64,000 bases of DNA from Streptomyces sp. ISL-98 (lineage in GTDB: Bacteria; Actinomycetota; Actinomycetes; Streptomycetales; Streptomycetaceae), in contig NZ_JAGGPB010000045.1 of NCBI RefSeq assembly GCF_018614055.1, forward strand, positions 1 through 64,000, given 5' to 3'. Below, piece after piece: positions 1 through 8,960 of the stretch; the stretch's first letter is position 1, and each line of letters opens with the position of its first letter. The position numbers and the translations under genes are program-made. The notes under the pieces are model-generated. The model did no database searches. It was not told the DNA's origin and worked only from the letters and a program-made list of their open reading frames with translations.

Positions 1-1
1 C

Positions 2-136
2 CGCGCCCGCGTCGAGCACGTCTTCGCCCGCATGAAGACCTGGAAGATCCTCCGCGACTGCCGCCTCAAAGGCGACGGCGGCCACCACGCCATGCTCGGC
101 ATCGCCCGCATGCACAACCTTGCCCTCACCGGATAG
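2..136 (+). mobile_element. C-terminal fragment of an IS5-type DDE transposase
   Basis: The window opens inside this gene. The last 44 residues are readable and end with TAG at 134-136. The segment starting RARVEHVFARMK carries the glutamate, followed by a basic helix, that matches the third acidic residue of DDE_Tnp_4/IS5-family transposases, and it ends with a typical IARMHNLALTG tail. The N-terminal part, including the two Asp residues, lies outside the window, so intactness cannot be judged. Confidence 0.75.
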
Positions 137-180
137 ACGAGCGACCCGCAAGGCGGCCAACCACGCCCGAGGCGACTGTA

Positions 181-200
181 GATCATTTACGGGACAGCCC
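181..200. repeat. possible terminal inverted repeat of the insertion sequence
   Basis: About 45 bases after the transposase stop there is an AT-richer stretch, GATCATTTACGGGACAGCCC, followed by TTAG. Streptomyces IS5-like elements often end near GGGCTGTCCC, so this may be the right end, with TTA/CTA as target duplication. The left end is outside the window, so the repeat cannot be paired. This is inference from position and resemblance only. Confidence 0.3.
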
Positions 201-309
201 TTAGGGGGACGGTCAGGGGTCTTCAAGGGCTCCGGAGCCCCCGTTGACCACCCCCTCGCCCCTAGCATCGAGGGCAGGAAGAAAGCCCCGAGGGAGAAGA
301 GGCAGGACG

Positions 310-531
310 ATGTCTGTGCGCGAGATATACGCGGGAATGCCGTGGTGGGTGAAGTGGGTCGCGGTGCCCGTCATCGCTCTGGTCGTATTCGGCGGAGCGA
401 TCCTGAGCGCCATCGGTCTGCTGATCGCGATCCTCTTCAAGGTTCTCGTCTTCGTCGCAGTGGTCGGCGGTCTGATCTACGTCGTACGGAAGTTCACGTC
501 CTCCTCGTCCTCGTCGAGCAGCGACTGGTAG
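310..531 (+). CDS. small two-helix membrane protein (DUF5326-like)
   Basis: A 73-residue protein starting MSVREIYAGMPWWVKW. It has two closely spaced hydrophobic segments (about residues 16-38 and 41-60) and a polar tail with a run of eight serines before the terminal DW. The ATG at 310 is chosen because it follows a purine-rich GAGAAGAGGCAGG and begins the conserved amphipathic start; an upstream in-frame TTG would add an unlikely Arg/Pro-rich leader. The size and pattern match the uncharacterised Streptomyces DUF5326 family. No function is known. It converges on the YibE/F gene 10 bp away. Confidence 0.7.
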   Translation: MSVREIYAGMPWWVKWVAVPVIALVVFGGAILSAIGLLIAILFKVLVFVAVVGGLIYVVRKFTSSSSSSSSDW

Positions 532-541
532 TCCCATGGGC

Positions 542-1861
542 TCAGCGCTTGCGGCGCCGCCCCCTGCCGCCGCCGCGCGCGGGGGCGGCCGCGGCGGATT
601 CTGCAGGTGAGGTCCGGTCGGCAGACACGACCAGAGCCGCGAGCGCGGTCGTCACCGGCACCGAGGCGACCAGACCGATCGAGCCGACCAGTGTCCGCAC
701 GATCTCTTCCGCGACCAGCTCGCTGTTGGCGACCGTGCCGACACTGCTCTCTGCGATGGAGAAAAGCAGCAGCAGGGGCAGGGCGGCGCCTGCGTAGGCC
801 AGGACGAGCGTATTGACGACGGACGCGATGTGGTCACGGCCGATACGGATGCCGGCCCGGTAGAGGGCGCGTGGGCCCATCGTCGGGTCGGCCTGGCGGA
901 GTTCCCAGACCGCCGATGTCTGGGTGACCGTCACATCGTCGAGCACGCCGAGCGAACCGATGATGATGCCCGCGAGCAGCAGACCGCTCATGTCGATGTC
1001 CGGATAAAGACCGTGAATCAGTCCGGTGTTGTCATCGGTGTTGCCGGTCAGGGACGCCCAGTCGATGAAGAGCGAGCCCAGCAGCCCGATCAACAGCAAC
1101 GAGACGAGCGTGCCGACGACGGCGACGGACGTGCGGGCCGTCAGACCGTGGCAGGCGTAGAGCGCGATCAGCATGATGGCGCTCGCACCGACGACCGCGA
1201 CGATCAGCGGATTCGAGCCCTGGAGGATCGCAGGGAGGATGAACAGCGTCAGGACGGCGAAGGACACCGCGAGCGCGATCAGCGCCATCACGCCCTTCAT
1301 CCGGCCGACCACGATCACCGCGAGGGCGAAGATCCCGGCCAGCAGGGACATCGGCAGGCCGCGGTCCACATCGGTGACCGAGTACTGGAGGTCGCGTGGC
1401 GCGTCGGGCGCGTACGCCACCACCACGCCCTGGCCCTCGCGCAGCTGCCTCGGTGCGTCCGGCTGGACGATCTCGGTGAAGGTGCGGCCCTTGTCCTTGC
1501 CGGACGTGACCTCGATCGTCGCCTTCTCGCAGGTGCCCTGCTGGGCCTGCTGCGCCTCGCGGCCGGAGGGCGTCGATGTGTCACCGGTCGGCGGTACCTG
1601 GGCGGCGTTCACGTCCTTGCAGTCGACCTGCTGGACGGACGTCACCTTGCCGTCCACGGTCTGCCGGTCGAAACCGACACCTGTGCGCTCGTGTTCGGGT
1701 GCGCCGCCGGGCCAGAGGACGAAGAGGCCGACGAGTACCGCTGTGGCGAAAGGAATCAGCACTGCCGCGATGACCTTGCGGAGGTGCTTGGAGACGGGCG
1801 CGGCGGGCCCGTGGCTGTGGGTGTGGCCGTGCGATTCGGGCGTTGGCTGTGGGGACGTCAC
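542..1861 (-). CDS. YibE/F-family multipass membrane protein
   Basis: A 439-residue protein. It has a His-rich cytoplasmic start (HGHTHSHG), one transmembrane helix at about 31-53, an extracytoplasmic domain to about 165, and then about eight closely packed helices, including the conserved-looking GSLGVLDDVTVTQ segment typical of the YibE/F family. It ends in an Arg-rich tail (RGRRRKR). YibE/F proteins are putative transporters of unknown substrate. The start is GTG at 1861; an in-frame TGA lies two codons upstream and no Shine-Dalgarno is visible, so the mRNA may be leaderless. It is divergent from thiC. Confidence 0.8.
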   Translation of the reverse strand: MTSPQPTPESHGHTHSHGPAAPVSKHLRKVIAAVLIPFATAVLVGLFVLWPGGAPEHERTGVGFDRQTVDGKVTSVQQVDCKDVNAAQVPPTGDTSTPSGREAQQAQQGTCEKATIEVTSGKDKGRTFTEIVQPDAPRQLREGQGVVVAYAPDAPRDLQYSVTDVDRGLPMSLLAGIFALAVIVVGRMKGVMALIALAVSFAVLTLFILPAILQGSNPLIVAVVGASAIMLIALYACHGLTARTSVAVVGTLVSLLLIGLLGSLFIDWASLTGNTDDNTGLIHGLYPDIDMSGLLLAGIIIGSLGVLDDVTVTQTSAVWELRQADPTMGPRALYRAGIRIGRDHIASVVNTLVLAYAGAALPLLLLFSIAESSVGTVANSELVAEEIVRTLVGSIGLVASVPVTTALAALVVSADRTSPAESAAAAPARGGGRGRRRKR

Positions 1862-1937
1862 CGACCGATCATCGCAAGAATGGAGGGGGCCCTCTGTTCA
1901 GCGCGCCAGACATGACGCTAGCGTGGGGGCACCTTTG

Positions 1938-2058
1938 CACACGCGGGAGCTCGGAGCACCGGGCTGAGAGGGCGCTGACCTTCGTACGTAAATCCGTACG
2001 AAAGCCGCTGCGTCGACCGCCGAACCTGTTACCGGGTAATGCCGGCGTAGGGAGTAGG
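1938..2058 (+). promoter_or_regulatory. TPP (thi-box) riboswitch of thiC
   Basis: The region just before thiC holds the conserved thi-box pieces. CTGAGAG lies at 1964-1970 and GAACCTGTTACCGGGTAATG at 2022-2041, followed by CCGGCGTAGGGAGT. The 5' CGGGAGCTCGG side can pair around them, giving the two sensor arms that bind thiamine pyrophosphate. The insert between the halves contains the small hairpin TTCGTACG...CGTACGAA. The 3' end runs into GGAGTAGG, the thiC ribosome binding site at 2051-2058, so control by occluding the site is likely. Confidence 0.93.
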
Positions 2059-2062
2059 TCTC

Positions 2063-3838
2063 ATGACCACAGCGGATGCACACACGCCTGCCACCAGCCA
2101 GGACGGGCGCAAGCCGGGCTGGCACAAGGGATACGTCGCGGGGCCCGAGGGCTCGCGCTCGGATCTCCGCGTGCCGGTCCGTCAGGTGCACCTCACCAAC
2201 GGGAAGGACGTGACGCTGTACGACACGTCCGGCCCGTACACCGACCCGACCATCGAGACGGACGTACGCCGGGGGCTCGCGCCGCTGCGCGAGAACTGGA
2301 TCATCGGCCGGGGCGACACCGAGGAGTACGCGGGCCGCCCCGTCCGTCCCGAGGACGACGGGATCAAGCACACCTCGCCGCGCGGGGGCCTCAGGAACCT
2401 CGACGCGGTCTTCCCCGGGCGTCCGCGCCAGCCCCGCCGGGGCCGTGACGGGCAGGCGGTGACCCAGCTCGCGTACGCGCGCCGCGGGGACATCACGCCC
2501 GAGATGGAGTTCGTGGCGATCCGCGAGAACGTCGCCCCCGAGGTCGTACGGGACGAGATCGCGGCGGGCCGGGCCGTCCTGCCGGCGAACGTCAATCACC
2601 CGGAGATCGAGCCGATGATCATCGGCAAGCGTTTCCTGGTGAAGGTCAACGCCAACATCGGGAACTCCGCGGTCACCTCCTCCATCGAGGAGGAGGTCGA
2701 CAAGATGACCTGGGCCACCAAGTGGGGCGCGGACACGGTCATGGACCTGTCGACCGGCCGCAACATCCACACCACGCGTGAGTGGATCCTGCGCAATGCT
2801 CCCGTGCCGATCGGCACCGTTCCGCTCTACCAGGCCCTCGAGAAGGTCGACGGCCGCGCGGAGGAGCTGACCTGGGACGTCTACAAGGACACTGTCATCG
2901 AGCAGGCCGAGCAGGGCGTCGACTACATGACGGTCCACGCGGGTGTGCGGCTCCAGTACGTCCCGCTGACCGCCCGGCGCAAGACCGGCATCGTCTCGCG
3001 CGGCGGCTCGATCATGGCCGCGTGGTGCCTGGCGCACCACAAGGAATCGTTCCTGTACGAGCACTTCGAGGAGCTCTGCGAGATCCTCGCGGCGTACGAC
3101 GTGACGTACTCGCTCGGCGACGGCCTGCGGCCGGGTTCGATCGCGGACGCCAACGACGAGGCACAGTTCGCCGAGCTCAAGACCCTCGGGGAACTCAACA
3201 CGATCGCCAAGCGTCACAACGTACAGACGATGATCGAGGGTCCCGGTCACGTCCCGATGCACAAGATCAAGGAGAACATCGACCTCCAGCAGGAAATCTG
3301 CGAGGAGGCCCCCTTCTATACGCTCGGCCCGCTCACGACGGACGTGGCCCCGGCGTATGACCACATCACCTCCGGCATCGGGGCGGCAATGATCGCGTGG
3401 TGGGGCACGGCCATGCTCTGCTACGTCACGCCCAAGGAGCACCTGGGTCTGCCCAACCGTGACGACGTGAAGACCGGCGTCATCACCTACAAGATCGCCG
3501 CACATGCGGCGGATCTCGCCAAGGGGCACCCGGGGGCGCAGGAGTGGGACGACGCACTGTCCGACGCGCGTTTCGAGTTCCGCTGGGAGGACCAGTTCAA
3601 CCTGGCTCTGGACCCGGACACGGCACGGGAGTTCCACGACGAGACGCTCCCCGCCGAGCCGGCGAAGACCGCGCACTTCTGCTCCATGTGCGGGCCGAAG
3701 TTCTGCTCGATGAAGATCAGCCACGACATCCGACGCGACCACGGGGGGACGCAGGACGAAATCGAGGCGGGCATGGCGGAGAAGTCCAAGGAGTTCGCCG
3801 CCGCCGGCAACCGGGTGTACCTCCCGATTGCCGACTGA
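2063..3838 (+). CDS. thiC: phosphomethylpyrimidine synthase ThiC
   Basis: A 591-residue radical SAM enzyme that rearranges 5-aminoimidazole ribotide to hydroxymethylpyrimidine phosphate in thiamine synthesis. Family blocks are clear: NHPEIEPMIIG, NIGNSAVTSSIEEEVDKM, the GGSIMA segment and EGPGHVPMHKI. The C-terminal CxxCxxxxC iron-sulfur motif is C540, C543 and C548. Length is normal. The ATG follows GGAGTAGG inside the riboswitch expression platform. A shared terminator hairpin lies after the stop. Confidence 0.98.
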   Translation: MTTADAHTPATSQDGRKPGWHKGYVAGPEGSRSDLRVPVRQVHLTNGKDVTLYDTSGPYTDPTIETDVRRGLAPLRENWIIGRGDTEEYAGRPVRPEDDGIKHTSPRGGLRNLDAVFPGRPRQPRRGRDGQAVTQLAYARRGDITPEMEFVAIRENVAPEVVRDEIAAGRAVLPANVNHPEIEPMIIGKRFLVKVNANIGNSAVTSSIEEEVDKMTWATKWGADTVMDLSTGRNIHTTREWILRNAPVPIGTVPLYQALEKVDGRAEELTWDVYKDTVIEQAEQGVDYMTVHAGVRLQYVPLTARRKTGIVSRGGSIMAAWCLAHHKESFLYEHFEELCEILAAYDVTYSLGDGLRPGSIADANDEAQFAELKTLGELNTIAKRHNVQTMIEGPGHVPMHKIKENIDLQQEICEEAPFYTLGPLTTDVAPAYDHITSGIGAAMIAWWGTAMLCYVTPKEHLGLPNRDDVKTGVITYKIAAHAADLAKGHPGAQEWDDALSDARFEFRWEDQFNLALDPDTAREFHDETLPAEPAKTAHFCSMCGPKFCSMKISHDIRRDHGGTQDEIEAGMAEKSKEFAAAGNRVYLPIAD

Positions 3839-3878
3839 GCCCGAGCTGGCTCTGCGGGGCCTGGCTCTGCTCTGCGGC

Positions 3879-3912
3879 CGGTCCGGATCACTCGGGTTTG
3901 TGATCCGGACCG
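3879..3912. terminator. bidirectional terminator between thiC and the convergent membrane gene
   Basis: A 13-bp perfect stem, CGGTCCGGATCAC, pairs with its complement across an 8-nt loop. It serves thiC from the left and the minus-strand gene from the right. The hairpin covers the last codons and stop (3888) of the minus-strand gene, so that gene is terminated within its own coding end. Confidence 0.75.
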
Positions 3913-4712
3913 CCGAAGTCGGGGCTGGAGAAGTCCGGGCTGGAGTAGCTCGGGCGGGGCCCCGGTGCGGTGCCGCCGTCCGGGCCGGGACTGCTGAAGT
4001 CCGGCCGTGAGTACCCGAGATCCGGGATACGGCCGGCAGGGCGGCGCGGCGTGGGAGCAGTCCGGCCCGCGTCCGGGTCGGCCATGGCTTCGCGCAGGAA
4101 CGGCACGATCCCGCGCTCCAGCAGGGCATGCCGCCAGGCTTCCCTGGCCCGGTCGACCTCTTCGGTCTGTTCACCCACCTGCCCGTCGGGGAAGGCCGTC
4201 GAGCCGTTGCGCAGAGCGGTCAGCAGCAGTCCGACGGCGGCGACGAGGATGCCCGCCGCGGTGAGCCCCCCGAAACACCAGCCGGCCGTCAGCAGTGTCT
4301 CGGCGAAGGCCGGTTCAGGTGTGAGCATCGTCAGCAGAGAGCCGACGAGCAGGAAGATCGCGGCGGCTGTTCCCGCGAGCACGGGGGTCAGCACGGCGAC
4401 GACCGCGACGGCGCCGGCGCCCGTCGGCTCGGTGGCCTCGCCCATGGCGAGAACGGAACTGCCGCCGGTGGCTGCCCCGGGCGGTGTGCGTACTTCCTCG
4501 CGGACCTTCACGTAGTGGTCGTACTCGGCTGCCGCCGCCGTCGCGATGATCGCGGTGGCGTTCAGCGCCATGGTGCGCAGCTGTTCGCTGTTGAGCCGCT
4601 GCCCGACGGCGGCCAGGTCCGGGCGGTCGGGCGCAGTGCGCAGTGCCTCGTCGAGGACGCGTGCGAATTCCGGGCGGTCCTCGGCCAGCAGGTGCGGAGC
4701 GCTGCTGTTCAT
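3888..4712 (-). CDS. membrane protein with repeated SSPDF tail
   Basis: About 274 residues. The start is set at ATG 4712 because GGGGG sits at a good distance upstream; ATG at 4718 or GTG/ATG at 4745 are alternatives. A soluble, helical N-terminal half is followed by two pairs of hydrophobic helices (about residues 100-135 and 150-180). The last 60 residues are Pro/Ser/Gly-rich with YSRPDFSSP, YSSPDFSSPDF repeats. No catalytic motif is recognised. It is an actinobacterial hypothetical protein. Confidence 0.7.
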   Translation of the reverse strand: MNSSAPHLLAEDRPEFARVLDEALRTAPDRPDLAAVGQRLNSEQLRTMALNATAIIATAAAAEYDHYVKVREEVRTPPGAATGGSSVLAMGEATEPTGAGAVAVVAVLTPVLAGTAAAIFLLVGSLLTMLTPEPAFAETLLTAGWCFGGLTAAGILVAAVGLLLTALRNGSTAFPDGQVGEQTEEVDRAREAWRHALLERGIVPFLREAMADPDAGRTAPTPRRPAGRIPDLGYSRPDFSSPGPDGGTAPGPRPSYSSPDFSSPDFGGPDHKPE

Positions 4713-4900
4713 GTGCATCCCCCGATGCTCCGTAGGGCCGGACAACCCGCGCCGGGCGGGCAGTTGGGCGGAAACGGAGGAGAGCCTGCTACGGATAAGC
4801 CGATGGTAGAACGCCCACGGCAGGGGGTGACAGGGGGTTTCCTGAAATTGGCCCCGCGGTGGGTGCGACGAGTGTGCTGCTGCCCCTTCCCGTACGACGG

Positions 4901-5986
4901 TCAGCCATGCAGGGGAAGTTGCACCACCAGTAGCTTTCCGGCCATGGTCACACCGCCGTCCATGGCGATGGCGAGCCCGTCGGCGTACACATGAGGACCC
5001 TCGACGACCGGCCCCGAGCTGTCGTCGCCGTCGTCGGAACTCTCGTTGCCCACCTGCCCCAGGAGATACGGGATCGGGCTGTGACCATGGACGATGCGCT
5101 CGCCGCCGTACGCGTTGAGCAGTTCACGCACCGCCTGCGCGCCGCCCTCGTCGCGGAAGGCGAAGCGCTTGGTGAACTTGCGGAAGACGTCCCAGCACTC
5201 GTCGGCGTCGTTGCGCGTGAGGATGGCGTGGACTGTGTCGTTCACGTCCTCGATGGTGCTGCCGTAATCGAGGTAGGCGGTCGTGTCGGAGTGCGTCAGG
5301 AGATGCGCGTCCTCCAGCGCGACCGCGTCGAGGCGGGACATCCACTGCAGGTGTACGTCCTGGAGCCGGTCCATGTCCGCCTTCTGGCCACCGTTGAGCA
5401 GCCAGGCGGCCTGGAAGGTGGCGGTGCCCGCCCCGGAGTTGACGGGGGTGTCGCCGAACCGCTTGGCGCCGATCAGCAGCAGCTCGTGGTTGCCCATGAG
5501 GGCTTTGCAGTAGCCGCCCGCCGCCGCGGCCTCCGCGGACAGTCGCATCACCAGGTCGATGACGCCGATGCCGTCCGGGCCGCGGTCGGTGAAGTCGCCG
5601 AGGAACCAGAGACGGGCGTTGCCCGCCGCCCAGTGGCCTTCCGCGTCGATGAGGTTCTGTTCTGCCAGCGCGGCGATCAGTTCGTCGAGGTAGCCGTGGA
5701 CGTCGCCGACGACGAAGAGCGGACCGAGACCGCCGTCGGCCGCTTCGGGCCGCGGCTCGGGCTCGGTCGGCAGCGACACCTGGACCGTGTCGCCGGGACC
5801 GCCGCGGCTGATCACCGGGAGGTCGCGCTGAGTGGGTGTGTACCCCTCGGGCTCTTCACCCTCGCCGTAGGCGTTCCCATATGTGTTCGCGTCCGCGGGA
5901 ATGGGGGCCTGTGCGTACGGCGGTACGCGGAAGTCCCGCAATGTAGCCGTCCGCACTGCGGGTCCCTGACCGGCCCCCTGAGTCAT
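4901..5986 (-). CDS. PPP-type metallophosphoesterase
   Basis: A 361-residue cytosolic protein. A low-complexity N-terminal 90 residues precedes a calcineurin-like core with the PPP metal-binding signature in order: GDVHG, GDFTDRG, GNHE and a late HGHSP. This predicts a two-metal phosphatase or phosphodiesterase, possibly acting on phosphoprotein or dinucleotide substrates. The ATG at 5986 (MTQGAGQG) follows a strong GGAGGGG; a further upstream ATG would add an Arg-rich leader without a ribosome site. It stands alone between two intergenic gaps. Confidence 0.85.
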   Translation of the reverse strand: MTQGAGQGPAVRTATLRDFRVPPYAQAPIPADANTYGNAYGEGEEPEGYTPTQRDLPVISRGGPGDTVQVSLPTEPEPRPEAADGGLGPLFVVGDVHGYLDELIAALAEQNLIDAEGHWAAGNARLWFLGDFTDRGPDGIGVIDLVMRLSAEAAAAGGYCKALMGNHELLLIGAKRFGDTPVNSGAGTATFQAAWLLNGGQKADMDRLQDVHLQWMSRLDAVALEDAHLLTHSDTTAYLDYGSTIEDVNDTVHAILTRNDADECWDVFRKFTKRFAFRDEGGAQAVRELLNAYGGERIVHGHSPIPYLLGQVGNESSDDGDDSSGPVVEGPHVYADGLAIAMDGGVTMAGKLLVVQLPLHG

Positions 5987-6194
5987 CGACCCCTCCACCA
6001 CCGTCGCGCCGCCGTACACCTCTCGGTCCCACCTGGTCTTGGTTGGTCCGCGGTGTCGTGCGCCCATCATAGGAATGAGCCTCGGGCTGTGTGACGCACC
6101 AGGGGTGGTGAATCCGGATGCGCACGCGGTTCAACGGTTGTTTCGTCCGAATTGGGGAGGTCGGTCCCCGAGGTCGACCGAGGTCACCCCGGGG

Positions 6195-7307
6195 TCAGTC
6201 CCCGGCAGGTGAGCGCGGCGGGCTCACCGTCGTGCGATGCGTTCTGCGCTGCGAGGACGTCCGGACGATGAGTTCGGTCGGTATGACCTGCTCGACGGGA
6301 CTGTCGGTATTGATGCCCTCGATGGCGTCGATGAGGAGCTGGACGACCGCTGTGCCGATCCTGCGCGGCTTCAGGGAGAGCGTCGTGATGGGCGGATCGG
6401 TGGCGGCGTACACGGTGGATTCGCTGCAGCAGACGAGCAGCAGGTCCTCGGGTACGCGCAGTCCGTAGCGGCGGGCGGCGGCGAGCAGGTCGGTGCCGTT
6501 GGGATCGAAGAGCCCGTACACGGCGTCCGGCCTGTCCGGGCGGGCGAGCAGCCGGTCGGCGGCTACGGCGCCCGCGCAGGGGTCGTGCGCGGGATAGGAC
6601 TCGTAGACGGGGTCCTGGCCCACGCGCTCGCACCAGTGCAGATATGCGGTGGTGGACAGGCGGGTGTAGGTGTCGGTGGTGTTGCCGGTGAGCAGCCCGA
6701 TGCGCCGGGCTCCGGCGTCGGCGAGATGGTCGAGCAGGTCGAGGACGGCGGCTTCGTGGTCGTTGTCGACCCAGGCGGTCACCGGCAGGGTGCCGGCAGG
6801 CCGGCCGTCGGAGACGACGGGAAGGCCCTGGCGTACGAGCTCGGTGACGACGGCGTCCTGGTCGGAGGGGTCGATGACTACGGTGCCGTCGAGGGCGACG
6901 TTCGACCAGACGTCGTGACGGGAGGTGGCGGGCAGGATGACTAGGGCGTAGCCGCGGGCGAGAGCGGCGGATGTCGCCGCTCTCGCCATCTCTGCGAAGT
7001 ACGCGAATTCCGTAAAGGTGAAAGGTTCATCCCCGTACGTGGTCACGGTCAGGCCGATGAGGCCCGACTTGCCCGTACGGAGGGTCCGGGCCGCCGCGGA
7101 AGGGCGGTAGCCCAGTCTTTCGGCGACCTCGCGAACATGGCTGCGGGTGGCGTCCGGGAGCCGGCCCTTGCCGTTGAGCGCGTCGGAGACCGTCGTGATG
7201 GAGACACCGGCTGCGGCGGCGACGTCCCGAATGCCCGCTCGCCCTGGCCGGGTGCTCCGCCGGGGGGTTTCCGTCCGGCTCACCTGATGCTTCCCTGCTG
7301 CTGTCAT
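6195..7307 (-). CDS. LacI-family transcriptional repressor
   Basis: About 370 residues from ATG 7307. The N-terminal helix-turn-helix reads IRDVAAAAGVSITTVSDALN with the hinge helix RPSAAARTLRTGKS, followed by a periplasmic-binding-protein-like effector domain (LIGLTVT..., NDHEAAVLDLLDHL). The usual GalR/LacI length is kept. It is divergent from hisC, with inverted TTGCA-type repeats in the shared upstream region that may be its operator. The ligand cannot be told from sequence. A longer frame upstream to 7604 exists but lacks a plausible start. Confidence 0.9.
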   Translation of the reverse strand: MTAAGKHQVSRTETPRRSTRPGRAGIRDVAAAAGVSITTVSDALNGKGRLPDATRSHVREVAERLGYRPSAAARTLRTGKSGLIGLTVTTYGDEPFTFTEFAYFAEMARAATSAALARGYALVILPATSRHDVWSNVALDGTVVIDPSDQDAVVTELVRQGLPVVSDGRPAGTLPVTAWVDNDHEAAVLDLLDHLADAGARRIGLLTGNTTDTYTRLSTTAYLHWCERVGQDPVYESYPAHDPCAGAVAADRLLARPDRPDAVYGLFDPNGTDLLAAARRYGLRVPEDLLLVCCSESTVYAATDPPITTLSLKPRRIGTAVVQLLIDAIEGINTDSPVEQVIPTELIVRTSSQRRTHRTTVSPPRSPAGD

Positions 7308-7656
7308 GGCGAGCCGATAGTAGGGCTCGGGCGGGTGGTTAGGGCGGATGCATATGCACGCGTTGACAGGCACGTTTCTGCAAGGTGATGAGCCGTCAAT
7401 GACCTTGCAATATAAGGCAGTTGGCGTTACTGGGCATTGGGTGGCGCTTGTCGAGCGGTACGGTCCTGCCAAGTGGCCCAGGTCTCGAAGAGGTCTCAAC
7501 TCACCTTCACGGGGGATGCGCGCCACGGCGTGAGCCACCGGCGCGCGCCACGGCGGGCAGCGCTCCCCCCTTTCCGGGCGCCTGCTGTTCGCACGGGGCG
7601 TCAATCCTCATAAGGTGAGCAGTATTGGTGGTACGTACGGTCAAGGAGGACCCGAA
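7308..7656. promoter_or_regulatory. divergent promoter region between LacI-type gene and hisC
   Basis: 349 bp without a gene. It contains a 10-bp palindrome TGCATATGCA (7349-7358), a -35-like TTGACA (7363-7368), and an inverted repeat TGCAAGGT (7379-7386) / ACCTTGCA (7402-7409) with a 15-base centre next to TATAAG. CTTGCAG-type elements are known operators of Streptomyces LacI-family regulators such as MalR, so autoregulation is plausible. A clean -10 for hisC is not evident. Confidence 0.5.
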
Positions 7657-8736
7657 GTGAGCGAGACGAGCCCCAAGCTGCGCGCGGTGCTGGACGGCAT
7701 CCCCACCTACAAGCCGGGCAAGCCTGCTGCTGCCGGGGGGCCGGTGGCGTACAAGCTGTCCTCCAACGAGAACCCGTACCCGCCGCTGCGCGGCGTGCTG
7801 GAGAGCGCGATTGCCGCAGCCGGGAATTTCAACCGTTACCCGGACATGGCCTGTACCGGCCTCATGAACGAGCTCGCCGACCGCTTCGGGGTGCCGGTGA
7901 CGCACCTGGCGACCGGCACGGGATCGGTCGGCGTCGCGCAGTCGCTGCTTCAGGCGACCTCGGGTCCCGGCGACGAAGTGATCTACGCCTGGCGCTCCTT
8001 CGAGGCGTACCCGATCATCACGCAAATCAGCGGCGCCACTGCGGTGCAGGTGCCGCTGACGGCCGGCGATGTGCACGACCTTGACGCGATGGCCGCTGCG
8101 ATCACCGATCGGACCCGGCTGATTTTTGTCTGCAACCCGAACAACCCGACCGGCACGGCGGTGCGCAGGGCCGAGCTGGAGCGCTTCCTGGACCGGGTGC
8201 CCTCCGACGTGCTGGTGGTGCTGGACGAGGCCTACCGGGAGTTCGTCCGGGACGCCGATGTGCCGGACGGCATCGAGCTCTACCGCAGCCGCCCCAACGT
8301 GGCGGTGCTGCGTACCTTCTCCAAGGCGTACGGCCTGGCGGGCCTGCGGGTCGGCTTCGCTGTGGCGCACGAGCCGGTGGCGGCTGCGCTGCGCAAGACG
8401 GCGGTGCCTTTCGGGGTGAGCCAGCTGGCGCAGGACGCGGCGGTCGCGTCGCTGCGGGCCGAGGACGAGCTGCTCGGCCGGGTCGGCTCGCTGGTCTGCG
8501 AGCGGAAGCGGGTGCACGAGGCGCTGGTCAAGCAGGGCTGGACCGTGCCGGACACGCAGGCGAACTTCGTCTGGATGCGGCTGGGGGAGCGTACGGTCGA
8601 CTTCGCGGCGGCCTGTGAGAAGGCCGGCGTCGTCGTCAGGCCCTTCGCGGGTGAGGGGCTGCGGGTCACGATCGGCGAGGACGAGGCCAACGACATCTTC
8701 CTGCACACCGCAGAGACATTTCGCAAGGGCCTGTAA
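7657..8736 (+). CDS. hisC: histidinol-phosphate (or aromatic) aminotransferase
   Basis: A 359-residue PLP fold-type I aminotransferase. Seen are SSNENPYPP near the start, the CNPNNPTG block, VLDEAYREF, and the Schiff-base lysine K223 in RTFSKAYGLAGLR. GTG at 7657 is chosen because AAGGAGGA lies 7 bases upstream; the longer reading begins inside that ribosome site region. It is the second HisC-type enzyme of Streptomyces, away from the his operon, so it may instead act on phenylpyruvate (Pat). It precedes the cyd operon, separated by the Rex-controlled promoter. Confidence 0.88.
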   Translation: MSETSPKLRAVLDGIPTYKPGKPAAAGGPVAYKLSSNENPYPPLRGVLESAIAAAGNFNRYPDMACTGLMNELADRFGVPVTHLATGTGSVGVAQSLLQATSGPGDEVIYAWRSFEAYPIITQISGATAVQVPLTAGDVHDLDAMAAAITDRTRLIFVCNPNNPTGTAVRRAELERFLDRVPSDVLVVLDEAYREFVRDADVPDGIELYRSRPNVAVLRTFSKAYGLAGLRVGFAVAHEPVAAALRKTAVPFGVSQLAQDAAVASLRAEDELLGRVGSLVCERKRVHEALVKQGWTVPDTQANFVWMRLGERTVDFAAACEKAGVVVRPFAGEGLRVTIGEDEANDIFLHTAETFRKGL

Positions 8737-8856
8737 GGCCTGAAGGTCGTCTCGCCTGGCTTTCCTGTGCCCCCGCGTGCCTAGTCCTGGCATTCGGGGG
8801 CACGGGTGTACCCCCTGCAAGGTCGCGAACACGTATGCGTCATAATTGCTTGTGAA

Positions 8857-8872
8857 TGTGAACGCGTTCACA
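8857..8872. promoter_or_regulatory. Rex operator (ROP) upstream of cydA
   Basis: The perfect palindrome TGTGAACGCGTTCACA fits the published S. coelicolor Rex consensus TGTGAACNNNTTCACA exactly. Rex senses NADH/NAD+ and releases DNA when NADH rises under oxygen limitation. The operator starts about 10 bases after a -10-like CATAAT (8841-8846), a position that would block initiation or promoter clearance. It lies 88 bp before the cydA start. Confidence 0.92.
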
Positions 8873-8960
8873 AGCGTCCCTAATGGCCCGGAATAGGCGG
8901 GATTGAAGGGGCAGGCGGCCTCCGTGACTACGGCGACCTAGGAGAAAAGGAGAAGACGAC

